Notes: generated by a model from the letters alone, not told the origin. Shown: positions 37,394 to 50,379, counted from the first letter of the stretch. The stretch is DNA of 64,000 bases from Poecilobothrus nobilitatus (GCA_947095535.1 OX352772.1:40195445-40259444), one strand, 5' to 3'. A program made the numbers and translations.

Positions 37394-38436
37394 TATCCAT
37401 ACATACATATGTATGTATATTCACATAATGTAAGTAATACCATATAATACTCTGTACTGTAGTATAATAATATAGTTTTCAATACTAAGTTAATAAAAGT
37501 TTTTAATAGAGAGTTAATTTATTAAAATACATTACTAGTTGCAAAACCAAAGTTTGACCAATATATAATTACAAGCGAAGGTTTTAAAAATGTTTACAAA
37601 CAAATATAATCCTTTGAAAATTTAAAAATCATTAATCTACGTCCATATTTATGTATGTATGTATAAATTTTATCTGAAAAATAAACATTGCGTACTACTG
37701 GTACTACATTTCTGTTGATCTTTTTATTTACATATTTATTTTTTGCGAATCTTCATATGGTAGTATCAATACAATGTAGCCGAAATATTTTATGATCCTT
37801 TTATTAGTTGAAACATAAGCTTACTACTATTATTAATTATTATATATATTTGCATTATTTATTTGAATATGATCCAACCGAACTTTGAACCAGATTCTAA
37901 TAATTATATTTGTTTATTTCTAAGTAAACTGAAAGTATAACACATACATCCTTACATACAAACTCTACCCAAATATTCCTAACTTCTCTTAATAAAATCT
38001 TGGATGAGTTGAGTTGGAAGATTAATTCATATGTATGCCTTGTCTGAACATAAATGATGCTAGATGCGAAATTAATCAAATTTCCTTCAGAATATTATTC
38101 TACAATTTTTTTTGTCTGAAGTGGCTTGATTTCGAGAAATTACAATCTATGAATTTAAGAAATTAGTACACATTTTTCTTTTAAATAAATTTATTGGTTA
38201 AACTTGAATTCATACTTTGAATAAAGTTTTTTTTAAATAAACTGTATTAAGATTGCAACTAAATAAAATTAAAAAAATTTTAAATAAAAAGCAGCCAATA
38301 CCCAAATTATAGATAAAATGTAAAATTTAAAACGAAATAAATTATTCGTAGATTATAATCAATATTTCTTTTATACACGATTTGTAATGTAAATATGTTA
38401 TTTTTAAATTCTTCTAACGATGATCAAGTTTTTTGT
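37394..38436. other. 3' flank of the PHD gene, no gene seen
   Basis: AT-rich. TTTATT/TTTAAATAAA motifs near 38180-38230 could act as polyadenylation signals for the minus-strand gene ending at 38437. Confidence 0.4.
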
Positions 38437-41400
38437 TTAATTCTCACTGCTATTTTCTTCATTGATTCCATCTTGAATTTCTATTATACTATTATCTTCT
38501 TTAATAACTAATATATCTTCATCACTATCATAAATTTCGCTGATTTTATTAATTTCAATCAATTTACTTTCTTCTTTACTATCTCTAGATGATAATGAAG
38601 ATGATGAAGCTGATATAAAGTTTTTTGATTTTTCCTTTATTGAGTCTATACCGTTGCTTTCATAATTTTTATTTTTATTATCATCAGTTTCATCATCATC
38701 TGATATTTCTATTTCCAAAATATTTGTAATTCCTTTTGTTTTTAAATCATCTTGTTGATTTTTTATTGTGCCAACAATATTAAATAATTCATTCATTTTA
38801 GTCTTATAAATTTCACTCTCTTTTAATAAACTACTATGGCGGCTTTTTGCTGTAACAATTTTTTGTTTAAGTAAATGGCATTGATCTATTAAAGAAGATC
38901 TTCGAACTTTATGCTCTCCTCCTACATTCGATAGAGTAATCAAGGCTAAGAAAATAAATAGTAAAGTTACATTAAATTTTATGAAATACATTTTTGTTTT
39001 AATTAATATACCTTCTCCGCTTCGAGCAAAACCTTCAGAGCTAGCTGAACGAGAAGATTTTTTAGCACAAATACAAATTGGACAAATTTTTTTCGTGCTA
39101 CTGTAACCAAGTTTAATTCCATATTTTGAATGACATGATAAATGATAAAATTGCTTACATTTTTTACAACAATTTAAAGTAGGTAATTTGTTACTGCGGA
39201 AGCATACATTACAAAAGACTTTTTCATCAGGTGATGAAGTTAAAGAACGATCAGATTTATTATTTGTTTTACTATTAGAAATATCATCTTTAGCACTTTT
39301 TCTACGTTTATTTGATTTACGAGAAATTGTTGGTGATGCTAAAAATATTTTTTTCTTTTTTTCTTTTGGAAAAGAAGCCGTCTGTGCCTGAAAAACAAAT
39401 TTAATATTAAAAATAAAAATGAATTAAAAACTATTTAAAAACCATACTTCAATAGCAGCATAATTTATAGTTCCATAATGAAAATCTTTATTTTCATTCA
39501 TTTGTACATTACGACGACGACGTTTTGATCTACGTTGTTTTAAATATGCGCTATGTTGTAATGTATATAAACCAAACTGCCTTAAGAACATTTCTTGATT
39601 TATATGAAAAACTTGATTTGGTCTTTCCGGTTCAATAGATGTTAAAACATGTATTCCATCTAAGGAATCATCTGATGATGATGATACTTCAACAAACTTA
39701 GGAAATAATTTCTGTTGTTCTGGAGATTTTTGAACTGATTTTATATCTGGTATTGATTTAACAATTGTAGCAGCCTGTGGTTGTGCTAAAGGACTTTCTT
39801 TTAAATTTTTAGCTTTATTTAATGCTTGCAATAGTTTCATTCTACCAATATTCATAGCTGGAGATGGTTTTAATGATATTAGTGGTGGTTCTTCATGATT
39901 TTTAATAAAATCAATTTTTTGTAAATCAGGTTTCTCATCAACTTCCATTATATCATTAGTATTACTATCACTGCTGGTCATAGTTGGTAGTATTTTTTCA
40001 TCATCATTACCAAATGTATTTTCATCTTCATGCTTAATTTCCATATTTTGATCTAAATCGATTAAACATTTATCTCTTTCACATTTTGGTTTCAATAAAG
40101 AAACTCTTTGTTTTTTTTGTAAATTACCAAGATTTAATGTAAAACCACCACCACTATTCGACGATGATATTTGTGTTTTAGAAGATGAAACATTATTTAA
40201 ATTAAAATTTCTATAATCATTTAACATACGTTTTGGATCATCTAAACAAAATTTCTTTTTCCATTGACTAAATGTTCGACGAGTTTTAACTGAAATAGCT
40301 TCACAAGGATAATCTGGATCATCGACATGTTTTGAAAATGAATGTCGTAAGAATGTATTGTCAGCATCACGATTAATAACAACATTATTTAATGGAAGTG
40401 ATTTATAAAATTCTTCAAGTGATTTACGTAAACGATATATTAGATATTTTTGTTCAGCATTTATTTCATAAATTTCACGTAATAAATCATCAAGAAGTTT
40501 ACGAACAGCGGATAACTAAAACAATATATGTATGTATAAAAAATAAAGAATGTATTTTATGAAGAATTATTTTTCTTATAATTTTAATAAAGGTAAAAAT
40601 TAACAGATTTTTTTTTATAACCAAACAAATTCCTTTTCTTTTAACTCTTTCTAATTGACTTATTAGCTAAACCTAGAATACAATGGACGCTACAAAATAT
40701 GTAACATAATTATATTATATGTACAAAGTTTTTTTTTTATCATTTTCTTCTTTTTTCTTTTGTTATAGAAACGCTATTTAAATTATTATTTATTATTTTG
40801 CATGCAAGTATTTTTTTTTCCTTACGTAAAAAAAAACAAAAGTTGTTTTAACGAACAAAACAATTTAATATAAAACTTAAGATTGGGTGGTTACCTGAAA
40901 ACCTTATAAATTTAAATACAACATAACTATGTACCTATACATATGTACATGCATACAAACAATTTTATTTCTTGTATAATTGTATTCTAAACAAAATTTT
41001 AATATTTTATTAATTATACTATCTAATATTTATTCAATTTTTTTTAAAATATGCCATGCATAAGTAGATACAAATAGATATGTACAATTTTCTTAGTTTT
41101 TTAGTAAACTAACTATATAATACTGGTAAGGTAATATGTAATATGTAGTCAGTAGTATACAAAAACGGAAACTTTGACATTAATATGTCAAATGTACATA
41201 ATATGAATTAGTTATTTAATAGAAAGCAAGAACAACTACAAAATTTCAATTGAAATTACCATATAGGCAATAGGCATAAATTTACAAACTGTTCTTCAAA
41301 AATATATCAATGGTTATTTCAAAAAGAAAAATGAAAAAAAACAAGGAAAAGTACATAGAGAATATTTTAAAATTTTATAAAACATTAATATTTTCATAAT

Positions 41401-42393
41401 TTAATTTATCACATTATCTAATGATACCTGGTTACATACATATAAAAAAATGTATGTGGCTATAACGATATAAGTAAATACATACTAGATCATATGGCGA
41501 TATGTATAAATAAATCTATATGTCCACATAAATTATACAATATACTACATAATATAGTACACATATATGTATATTGTACATATAATTCTTTTCTTTAAAA
41601 AAAAAAACTTTGAAACTGTCGATATTTTCTTTAAAACATATTTCACTTTTAATAATTAAGTTTCAAATTTAATTTTCATATTTTTATTATATCATTTATA
41701 TTTTATTTAAACTAAACCAATAATTATCTACAAAACGAATAGTCACGTAGAATTTTAAACTTATAATATTGCGTTATTTTTTTTTTCGAAATATAAATGT
41801 AATTTATATCATAACTTGTTGAAAAAGAAAAAAAAAAAAAAAAAAACAAAAACAAAAAAAAAATAATACCCAAAATAAAAACCTTTAAAATTAAAATAAT
41901 AAAAGAATTTCAAAAATAAAATAAATATATTAAATTTTACTTACAGCCGTCATAAGTTTTGGTCCAAAATGTAAGATAACCATCTGTAAATATAAAATGT
42001 TTAATATTTTATTAATAAAAACAATTTTAAATCATTTTATTTTTTCTAATAATATAAAAAGAAAATATTCTTTTTCTTTTAAAATTTTATTTAAAAACAA
42101 AAAAAAGTCTTCAATATATCAATTTAATATATAAATTCTGTTCAATGCCATGTCCCTGTTTCCAATTTATATACTAAATAAAAAAATTATAAATTTCATC
42201 GTCTAACTTAACACTTCAATGAAATAAAATTTGATTTAAAAATACTTTAATATACCTGATGTACTTTCAAATAGGTTCTTAAGGCTTTCTGACAATATAT
42301 TATATCATTTTTTATTTCAAATGGTATTTGATATTTAATTAAAACATTATTATAATGTGTATTAAAATCTTGTTTCGGTATCAGAAGCTCCAT
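38437..42393 (-). CDS. PHD-finger nuclear protein
   Basis: Five exons in transcript order, 42256-42393, 41945-41983, 39448-40515, 39012-39387 and 38437-38921, join in frame to 701 residues. All donors are GT and all acceptors AG. Residues 1 to about 125 are helical and charged, from MELLIPKQDFNTHYNN onward. A long acidic and Ser-rich middle includes KRRRRN and SRKSNKRRKS, probable nuclear localisation signals. A single PHD finger (about residues 448-500) shows FCNVC, NCCKKC, FYHLSCH and ICPIC, the Cys4-His-Cys3 zinc pattern that reads histone tails. The tail (about 540-701) has a coiled-coil-like region and acidic Ser/Asp runs. The last exon alone looks like a secreted protein because an intronic ATG supplies a false hydrophobic start. 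The specific complex is not recognised. Confidence 0.85.
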
Positions 42394-44350
42394 AATGTTT
42401 TTTTTTTCTGTCTTTCTTTATTTTTAGTTTTTTTTTTATTTCAAATTTATGATTAATATAAAGAATTCTAAAATAACAAAACTAATAATTAGACTTAATA
42501 GTTATATGTATAATTAAAAAAAATCAATTATTTAACTTAATATTTATTTTATAACAATTTTTTACACCATTAAATTTCAACGTTTTTACTTCTAAAAAAA
42601 TTAAGACCGCACTTCTCTTGAATTGAAAGATAAAAAAAAAAAAAACAAAAAAAAAATTTTTCTTTTATAGTCTTTTGACATTTCAATATTTTATTATTTT
42701 TTTCTTGCAGTTTTCTGGCAGTTCAAAAAACCAGTAAAATTTTGTTTTTATATTTAAATTTTTTTTTCGTAACTTTTAAATTTATTTAATTAAAATTGAG
42801 AATTTTAAGATATAATTAAATAAATATTTAGGTATATTATATAATAAGTATATATTTTAAAAGTATAAAATATCAGATTTATAAATACATGTGGAAAATT
42901 TTTTATATTTTTGTTCAAATGAAAACTAAAAAAACCGTTGAAATTCAATTTTATTTTTTTTTTTTTTCAAAATAAATTGTTAATTAGTTAATCATATTAA
43001 ACAAAAGAAAAATTGTAACATACATTAAAAAAATGTTTTTAATTTTTAAATAGCTGATGCAAAATTAAAATTTTGTTAATATAAAAAAAAAAAATTCAAA
43101 ACAAATTATTATGTAGGTATAAGCTGGTTTTAAGGAAGCTGAAAAAAAATAAAAAGAAGTTAGCAACTATCAAATTAAAATTTGCACGAATTGTTTTTTT
43201 ATTTTTTGTGTGTCATCGGTGTCATCTAGGACATGAACACATGCAATAAAATTCATTAAAAAAATTTGTTTTAATTTTATTTAAAATAGAATTTTTAAAT
43301 TTTTTAAGTTTTTAATGAAAATTTTACTTTTTATATAAAAAGCAAAAAATTATTTTATTCTTTCAAGTATGTAATATTCTATATATGCATATATAATTTC
43401 TGATAATATCTGGTAATATTTTATTATATATAAGGAATTTTTGATTTTATATTTTCCACTACAAAGTAAAGATATAAACCTTTTCGCGCATTGCTTACAA
43501 TTTTTGTTCGTGTTCTGCTGAGTGCTGACTTGTGCAAGTTGCAGTTTGCAGCCGAAAAATTGTTGTATTCAAATTATCCTAAATAAATCCCATATCCGTT
43601 AATTCGGAATTTTTTATTTTTATTATTTGAAATATTGAAAGCAAACTATGTAAATAAATAAAAATGCAATTAATCTTAAAATTTAAATTTCCGTTCTGAA
43701 AATGAATCTATCTGAATCTTAAAATGTTGAGAAAAATATATGTAGATATTAAATTAATAATCTGAAATACTTTTGCAAATCTTTCTAATATTTAAAAACA
43801 TTTATAAAATTGTTACGTATAGGTTCTGATACAAAAGTATATTAAAATAATCGATACTAGCAAAAAGTACCAATTAAAATTTTTAATATATTTTATCAAA
43901 CATTAAAAAATATTTGCCAAGTTTCAGTTTAAAATGTAGGGGGTTTTATTATGGGAATTGTAAAGTGACATGATAGTAATTGTAAAAATTTTTGGGAAAA
44001 TATATAATATAATTAAATATATTCAATATTTAATTAAAGAATAGAAGTTGCTGATGATGGAAAGCTACACCATTTTGCAATGAGTTGCCTTAGCTAATTT
44101 GTGTGTCAATAATCAGAATAACCACAAATAATAAAAATAAGATTGGAAATTTTTTAATCTAAAGTTTATTGAAATTTGTAAATAGCAATGCAATGTCAAA
44201 AATAAAAACATATCTCATTTGTTGACTTTAACACTTTATTGAATTCATCTAAATCAATAGGCGATCTTTATATTATTTTCTGATTGAAAAAAACAGATAT
44301 TTTTAACATTATCAATTGGAAAGTTTAAATTATTACAGTACTAAAAATAA
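42394..44350. other. Upstream region of the PHD gene and 3' flank of ATP synthase delta
   Basis: AT-rich. A less AT-rich patch near 43480-43600 (TTTTCGCGCATTGC, GCAGTTTGCAGCCG) may be a promoter or 5' non-coding exon for the PHD gene, but there is no direct proof. Confidence 0.35.
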
Positions 44351-44960
44351 TTATTCGGCAGCTTTAACAAGAGCTTCAGCACATTCAATGGCAATAGCAG
44401 CTTTAGCACGATCCTTAAAATAATTAAAAATTTACTTTAATATATATTTTAAAATTGAATATAAAAACATACTTCTTCATTTCCAGCTCTTCCTAATTCT
44501 TGTTGATATTGGGATAAAAGTTGTCTGCATTGACTAACATCTAAATCTTCAACCAGTTGTGCTTCTTCTGCAAGCACTTGTACTGATGAATCATCATTTA
44601 CGGATACTGATCCGCTGGATACGAAAACTTTAATAACTTTTCCATCATTTTCGTATACTGTAACAACTCCTGGCCTCAACACAGCTATATGCAAAATGAT
44701 ATATTTAAAATTTTTCCATTATGAAAATTGATTTATACAAAAACAAATAATTATTTACCTAAAGTTGGAACGTGCTTGGCCAAAATACCAAAACTACCAC
44801 TGAATGATGGAACATCAATTTGTCTAACATTAGCACTATCATAAAATACCTTATTCGCAGCAGCAAATGTTAATTTCATTTCATCAGCATATCCGCGAGA
44901 TTGCATTAAACGGGCTCCCCGTGAAGCTAACATACGTGCTCCTTTAATTGTCATAGACAT
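44351..44960 (-). CDS. ATPsyndelta: Mitochondrial ATP synthase subunit delta
   Basis: Coding exons 44759-44960, 44473-44684 and 44351-44413 join in frame to 158 residues, the normal insect length. Residues 1-24 form an Arg-rich mitochondrial presequence (GARMLASRGARLMQSRGYAD). The beta-sandwich domain follows: MKLTFAAANKVFYDSANVRQ, VPSFSGSFGILAKHVPT, RPGVVTVYENDG, KVFVSSGSVSVNDDSSVQVL. The C-terminal two-helix hairpin ends EALVKAAE. The protein sits in the F1 central stalk with gamma and epsilon, coupling proton flow to ATP synthesis in the matrix. The start MSMTIKG at 44960 gives the expected presequence. A leader exon probably ends at 45202 (T|GTAAGT) and splices just upstream of the ATG at TTATAG| (about 44972). 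No defects are seen. Confidence 0.95.
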
Positions 44961-45202
44961 TTTGAATCCGTTCTATAATATAAAATTAAAAATTAGTGTT
45001 ATTATTAAAGTGAAAATTTACGATCCTAGTAACATTATGTAACTATAGGTTAGAATTATGAATTTCTTCATAGATACTTTATTTAATATGGTGCAATTTT
45101 AATGTTATATTTCATAAAAACAATCTCTAAACATTTAACTTAAATTAAAAATAATTTAAGTTATATTTTTTTTATTAAAATATAAAAGTTTTTCCACTTA
45201 CA

Positions 45203-45240
45203 AAAATCTCGGTATTTTGACAAGCACCTTAAGAATAGAA
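45203..45240 (-). promoter_or_regulatory. Probable 5' non-coding exon of ATP synthase delta
   Basis: On the minus strand GATTTTT|GTAAGTGG gives a consensus donor at 45202, and TTATATTATAG| about 13 bp upstream of the ATG is a matching acceptor. The transcription start is not defined. Confidence 0.5.
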
Positions 45241-46627
45241 TGACAGCAAGTGTGTATGTGCATTATATGTATATCAACTGACTGCCATTTTTGTCAGTTG
45301 TCAAGTTAATGCCAAAGTCAAAATAAAAGAAAATTTTATTGAAACTATAATTTTAATATGGCGTACAATAGATGTCGCTCTTGGTGAGTTTATGTTTTAT
45401 TTTTATAAGTAAAATTAAAAAATAGTTGAAATAAATAAATTTAATATTAAATTACTAATAAAAATATATTTTAAAAATAATAAGAAGTTCTGAATATTAA
45501 TTTTCAAACTTAAGACTGCAAAATTTTTTCCATAACCTTTTCATTTTGCTAGAGGCAAAATTAATCATTTAAACAGGTAAAAAAGCTAAAGACAGACATA
45601 TGGTATTGATACTATAGTATTGCAAAAACTAGGTTTATACAACATGTGTGTCACATATAGTGGCCGAATTACGCGTCTTTGTTAGAAAAATGATATGGAA
45701 AAATTTATAATAGACTATAGAGTACGAAATAAAGAAAGATAATAGACCTTAAGAATAAATGAAGGTAAGTTGTCCGACAAAATTTAAAAAGTAAATATAG
45801 GGGAAACACTAAACACTCTTCTCTAGTACTACTAATGCCAAACAAAATATATTTTACAAGTTTACAACAGAAAAGTGGCAAGGCATCAACGAAGATGCAT
45901 CAAAGCGAAAAGTTTTAACAGTATAGAATGCTTCCCAATGCCGATTTTGATTGAGTTTATTCGATTAAGAATGTTTTATTGCAATCGTGAACGAACATGA
46001 AAAAGTGAATAACTTTATTTTGTTTATATTGGTGTATTTATATTAGTGTTATATTTAGATAATAGAAAAATTAAATGTAATAGAAAATAACCATGAAAAA
46101 TTATTTTGAATTTTATTGGGTTTGTTTATGTTATATTCATTTTATTCATGACAGTTTATTTTTGATCTTATCTAAAAATATTTGTTGTATAGTTTCTTTA
46201 TGATTTTATTCAGATTTTTTCATTTGAATTTAAAAAAAAAGCATTTATGTGTTACAAAATAATTTTTATGATGTTCATTTTTTATTATCGTTTTTGTTTG
46301 TGACATGAAATAAAGTCAACTTGTTTTATGTTTGTAAAAATTTAAATAAATTTGAAATTTTGGAATTTTGTATAATATTTTTTAATTCTACTACCCTTTG
46401 CTACCTTTTTGTTAAAATACCATTACCTTTTTCTATTTCTCAAGTCCGAGCATTGGCTGTCCTGTCACCCTAACGAATATTGTAGTAGCGTAGTAAATCC
46501 AAAAAAAAAGTAGCATTTAGGAACTCAAAGTTGTAGATATAAATTTTAAAATCAAAATGTTTAGGCGTGTTTATAAAAATTAGCGTTAGCTTGAAATAAA
46601 AACTAACAAAAACAAGTAACAATTAAT
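45241..46627. other. Intergenic; possible divergent first exon at 45358
   Basis: An ATG at 45358 followed by GCGTACAATAGATGTCGCTC and a GTGAGT donor could start a divergent transcript opposite the ATP synthase promoter, but no matching second exon is convincing. The rest shows no gene. Confidence 0.3.
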
Positions 46628-46830
46628 TCAATTAATAAAAATAATTAAAATTTTGTTTAAATTTTTAAAAGGTTTCGAAGAAGGCTGTTTAGAAGTAGAC
46701 GTTTTTGAAGGAGAATCAGACTGCACGAAACTACTATTAAGAACAAATTAATAGCTCAAATTAAAAAAAACACAGAAAATAATAATACTTACGAGCTATT
46801 TTCAGTTAAGGTTGTAAAATATTTTTTCAT
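46628..46830 (-). CDS. Candidate small two-exon gene, Ser/Thr/Lys-rich, 47 residues
   Basis: On the minus strand an ATG at 46830 opens MKKYFTTLTENS, followed by a strong donor (CTC|GTAAGT, exon end 46793). A 59-bp T-rich intron and an acceptor TTAATAG| (exon start 46733) follow. The second exon continues in frame with SSFVQSDSPSKTSTSKQ and stops at 46628. Its composition is clearly less AT-rich than its surroundings, and the intron has the size usual for flies. No domain is recognised. Against it: the product is very short and its tail (NKILIIFIN) runs into AT-rich DNA. The opposite strand also has an open frame across the second exon (FEEGCLEVDVFEGESD), so the coding strand is uncertain. Confidence 0.4.
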
Positions 46831-48179
46831 TTTTAAAGTTTGAATTTGCAATTTAAAAAAATTCAAATATAAACAAAATGAAACTTTAACATCATGGGAT
46901 ATTGATGATTAAAGTCAAAATAATTACATTGCATATAAGTTTAGCATTGTTGTATTCGTCAAAAATTTTTACATTTAATTGACAGAAAAAAATTGTTTCG
47001 TTCATTGTTTATGATGGTATAAAACAAATCAGAAGGAATAGATCAACATCAAAGTGAAACAAAAAAGCTATCAAAATTTCAATTTCACATTGAAAATCAG
47101 ACAATTTTTACTATGAAAAAAAAAGACGCAAAAATAAATTATAAAATTTTTTTTATTCAAATACATATACAATAAAACCTTCAAAATTATGGAAAAGTAG
47201 TAGCACAAAAATATGGTAGTCAATTTAAAAAAAAAAAAAATAGTATATCTTCTACAATAAACAATTGTAGTAGGGTGACAGCCCTGAAGTAAATTCACTA
47301 AAGGGAAAATACACACTGTTTCAAATTTAATATATTATGATATGCATTAATGCATATGATGATTGATGATATGAATATGACGATAAATTAGTAATTACTA
47401 ATTAGTAATTTAGTAGGATTAGGATTAAATCGCCTAAACTCGGACATCGCCACAATATTTAATGCTAAATCTCTGAAGAATGTTGATTTCAATCAAAAAT
47501 AAAAATAATAGGAATTTTCTGTTGAATACAGTTTCTTCTTATTACTTACATTTTACAAAATTTTAAGATCATACCTCATTCCATTTAAAGTTAATAGACA
47601 GTTTTAGTTCTATTGCTACGATTCAGTGATGAAAAGTAAAAAAAAAAAAATTATTTTTTTAAGTGTAAGTAGAAAAATGAATAAAAAATTAAATTTAAAA
47701 TATTGTCCGATTTTTTATACATAAAATCTAAAGTTGGAAGCACGGTCGACTATAACATCACTTTATCACCCATATTTTGAAGACTTACGAAATACGAATA
47801 CGAAGAGTATCACGCGATGATTTGTTATTCTGCAAGACTTTAAAGTGATGTTTTCAATTTGACGAGATATTAAATATCAAAAGTATCGTGTGTGGTGTTT
47901 CTGGAAGACTTTTCCTACGAAGCGCCATCTTCTATAGTCATTTTCTATCACGGCAAAATTCTTGTACGATAAATATCAATTTTAAGTAATTCTTAGGAAT
48001 TAAGTATTTTATTTTAGTTTTTAATTAAGTTTAAGTTTAAATAAAAATATAAAAATGGATAGATTGAAAAGGGAGTATGTATGATAAGCGAGTGTGAATG
48101 TTGTTTTAGTATATTTTACAAATTAAAAAATTTTTCTTGTTTTATTATATATAGAACTAACATCAGAGTACATACATAG
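46831..48179. other. Intergenic, no feature recognised
   Basis: AT-rich apart from 47730-47960, which has more balanced composition but no supported reading frame or repeat match. Confidence 0.4.
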
Positions 48180-48468
48180 TTATAAGTTGCGAGAAGCCCC
48201 CGTATCTTACGAACTAGAAGTCGGACCGACATAATTTAAAAAAGGTACTTCCTGATTTTGTTGTAGAATTAAAATATAAAAAAAAAATAAAACGGTTCGA
48301 CTTTAAGTCGGCCCAAAAAAATAGCCCCCAAAAACTAGGGTGCCACTTTTTGGTACTTTTCTCATTTTTATTTTTAATTTCTATTACAGAATCGGGGACT
48401 AGGTTTTTTTAATCACTTCGGTTCGACTTCTGGTTCGCAAGATACGACGGTTTCTTGCAACTTATGAA
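48180..48468. mobile_element. MITE-like element with about 52-bp terminal inverted repeats
   Basis: The left arm 48180-48231 (TTATAAGTTGCGAGAAGCCC and on) and right arm 48416-48468 (ending TTTCTTGCAACTTATGAA) are inverted repeats at roughly 80 percent. They enclose about 290 bp with no coding capacity. A related single arm lies at 28378-28450. Confidence 0.65.
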
Positions 48469-48929
48469 TATGTACTTTCATTTGCTATTTAAAAATCAAA
48501 CCTCTTTTTTTAAATAATTTTAGCTGAACGTTTAAATTGACAGTAAATTACTACCAACATAACAAAAATTTTCATCATGAGTCTTGGGGAATTACAAATT
48601 TATATAGACGTGATGTGATATATATTTACATCGCGTAAGTGATGAGTCTTCAAGAATATGGGTGTATGTTTATGACTATGTTTCTATAACATTTTATTGT
48701 CGAACAGTATACTTTCTTCTCTTGCATAATTTGTAAAAGCTTTATAATCAATAATCTATAGATTATTTTGGCGATAGGAATATTAACCATAATATATGGA
48801 ACTTGGATCTTGTTGAAAAGGCAATTTCAGATATAAAATTAAATAAAATATATGTATATTTGATTAGCTATTCAAAAAAATAGAATGTTCCTAGATCAAT
48901 ACTACATGATAGACTGACTGCCAATATTA

Positions 48930-50330
48930 GTTATTTAGTTAATTAAAATGAGGTATAGGCGATAGTCTTGTCCAATGACGAAGAATCAGAAATTATCAAC
49001 TGGATTAATTTAACAAAATGTGGGTTTCTAATAAAAATTAATGATTGAACATAGTTAAAATATTTATATTGAGAACGAAAGAAAGGCCTATTTTATAAAT
49101 GGTTGACCTCGCCGGAAATAGTACCTATGTGTCTTATGAAACGTCACCTGGAAGCTAGTAGTGTATGCACGTACACTAAATAATTTAAAAAAGGTAGGGC
49201 AAAAGTTACAAAAGAATTTATTCAAAAGTGGTTTTCTGACCTTGATAATTATTTAAAGGAAAATAATAAAGAAGTTATGCTAAACGCTGAAATAATTTTC
49301 AACGCAAATAAAATAGTAACGCTGAAAGTCTGGTTTTACATCTTATTGTTGTATTTCCAAACAAAAAAGATCCACTCAAAGCAATTATTGAATCAATGCA
49401 TAAAACTTGAATTCTGGGAAAAAGAAAAATTTACTGGATGAAAAGTGAAATATTTTATGAATATTTTAGCAAATTCCATTGTCAGTTGCATAAAACTGAA
49501 AAACACCTAACTGAATCAATTATTCTTTTTAGCACATTTCCAAAAAATTTTGAAAATTTACGTATTTTTTATATATTTACACCGTTAAAGATAGAGAAAA
49601 AAATTTTAACCCATGGGTAGATCTTATAAAAAAATTAATGTTGAAGAACAACTTTTTCATGTAGCCCAATCGATTACGGAGCTGCAGCCTCTCCAACTTT
49701 GAGCCCTATTTTAAAATGCTTATATCTCATGTTTTACTTAACAATGTTTCAGTCTGAAAGCGAATCCATTCGATAGGAATTTTTTTTATTTTGTAAATCA
49801 ATATCAAAATTATACATTTTTTTTTTTTTTAAATTGAGTATTTAAATTTACCATTATGTGAAACACAAATTTTGCATGATTTTTCTGCCTTCATAACTCC
49901 GGCACACTTTTAGATAGGAACTTGAAATTTTGAAGTAAAAAAGAACTTTTAGAATTAGTATAAGTTTGCTCAGAAATTTTTTGGGCCGCCCCCTGTTTAT
50001 AAGCTATAAGGGCTCAAAAATTAAAAATTTTCTATTTTTAAAATTTGCCTGTACATATTTTTCTTCAATATTTTTTTACGGGTTTTAACGGTTTTTCTTA
50101 AATATAGTGTTCCGGACTTACAGCCCCTCAAAATTGCAAAAAAATCCTATTTTCACATTTTTTCCTATATGAAATTTTCAAATTTTGGTGCAAGTCACAA
50201 TCCTAAACAATTTGTATTATTTTTGGAAATGTGCGCTTTTAAAAACTGTTGGCTTATATTCTGCCTTGTTTTCAATGGTCATCGATCTCATTTAACATTA
50301 GAACTTAACAAGTTTTGCGGTAATATATAT
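48930..50330 (+). pseudogene. pogo/Tigger-like transposase, decayed and split by an insertion
   Basis: Plus-strand frames give, in order, SNDEESEIINWINLTKCGF (psq-type helix-turn-helix region), a KVTKEFIQKWFSDLDNYL-like second DNA-binding segment, EIIFNANKI (the family has the first catalytic Asp in IFNADE; here Asn) and WMKSEIFYEYFSKF. After a 740-bp interruption comes NGHRSHLTLELNKFC (the family has DGHxSH with the second catalytic Asp; here Asn). These are signatures of pogo-type Tc1/mariner transposases. Several frameshifts and the loss of both Asp residues show it is dead. Confidence 0.7.
49527..50266 (-). mobile_element. Dispersed repeat copy inserted in the pogo-like transposase
   Basis: It begins TAGCACATTTCC and ends ATTCTGCCTTG, like the copy at 6843-7470. 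The transposase reading resumes immediately after it, so the insertion is younger than the pogo copy. T-runs at both junctions fit a short TTTT target duplication. It includes the GTTATGTGAAACACAAATTT block common to the family. Confidence 0.65.
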
Positions 50331-50379
50331 ATGTATCTAAAACAAGTAAATGTAACAGTAAGTCGATGCAATCGACTTA

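Noticed and set aside
38924..38991. Signal-peptide-like start of a 184-residue frame
   Set aside because: The hydrophobic stretch is intronic. The AG at 38922-38923 joins the rest of the frame in phase to the PHD-finger exon upstream, which explains the whole coding region better.
45358..45386. Coding first exon MAYNRCRSW of a divergent gene
   Set aside because: A donor follows, but joining to the AG at 46670 gives only a short Arg-rich peptide and no recognised product, so it is kept as a possibility only.
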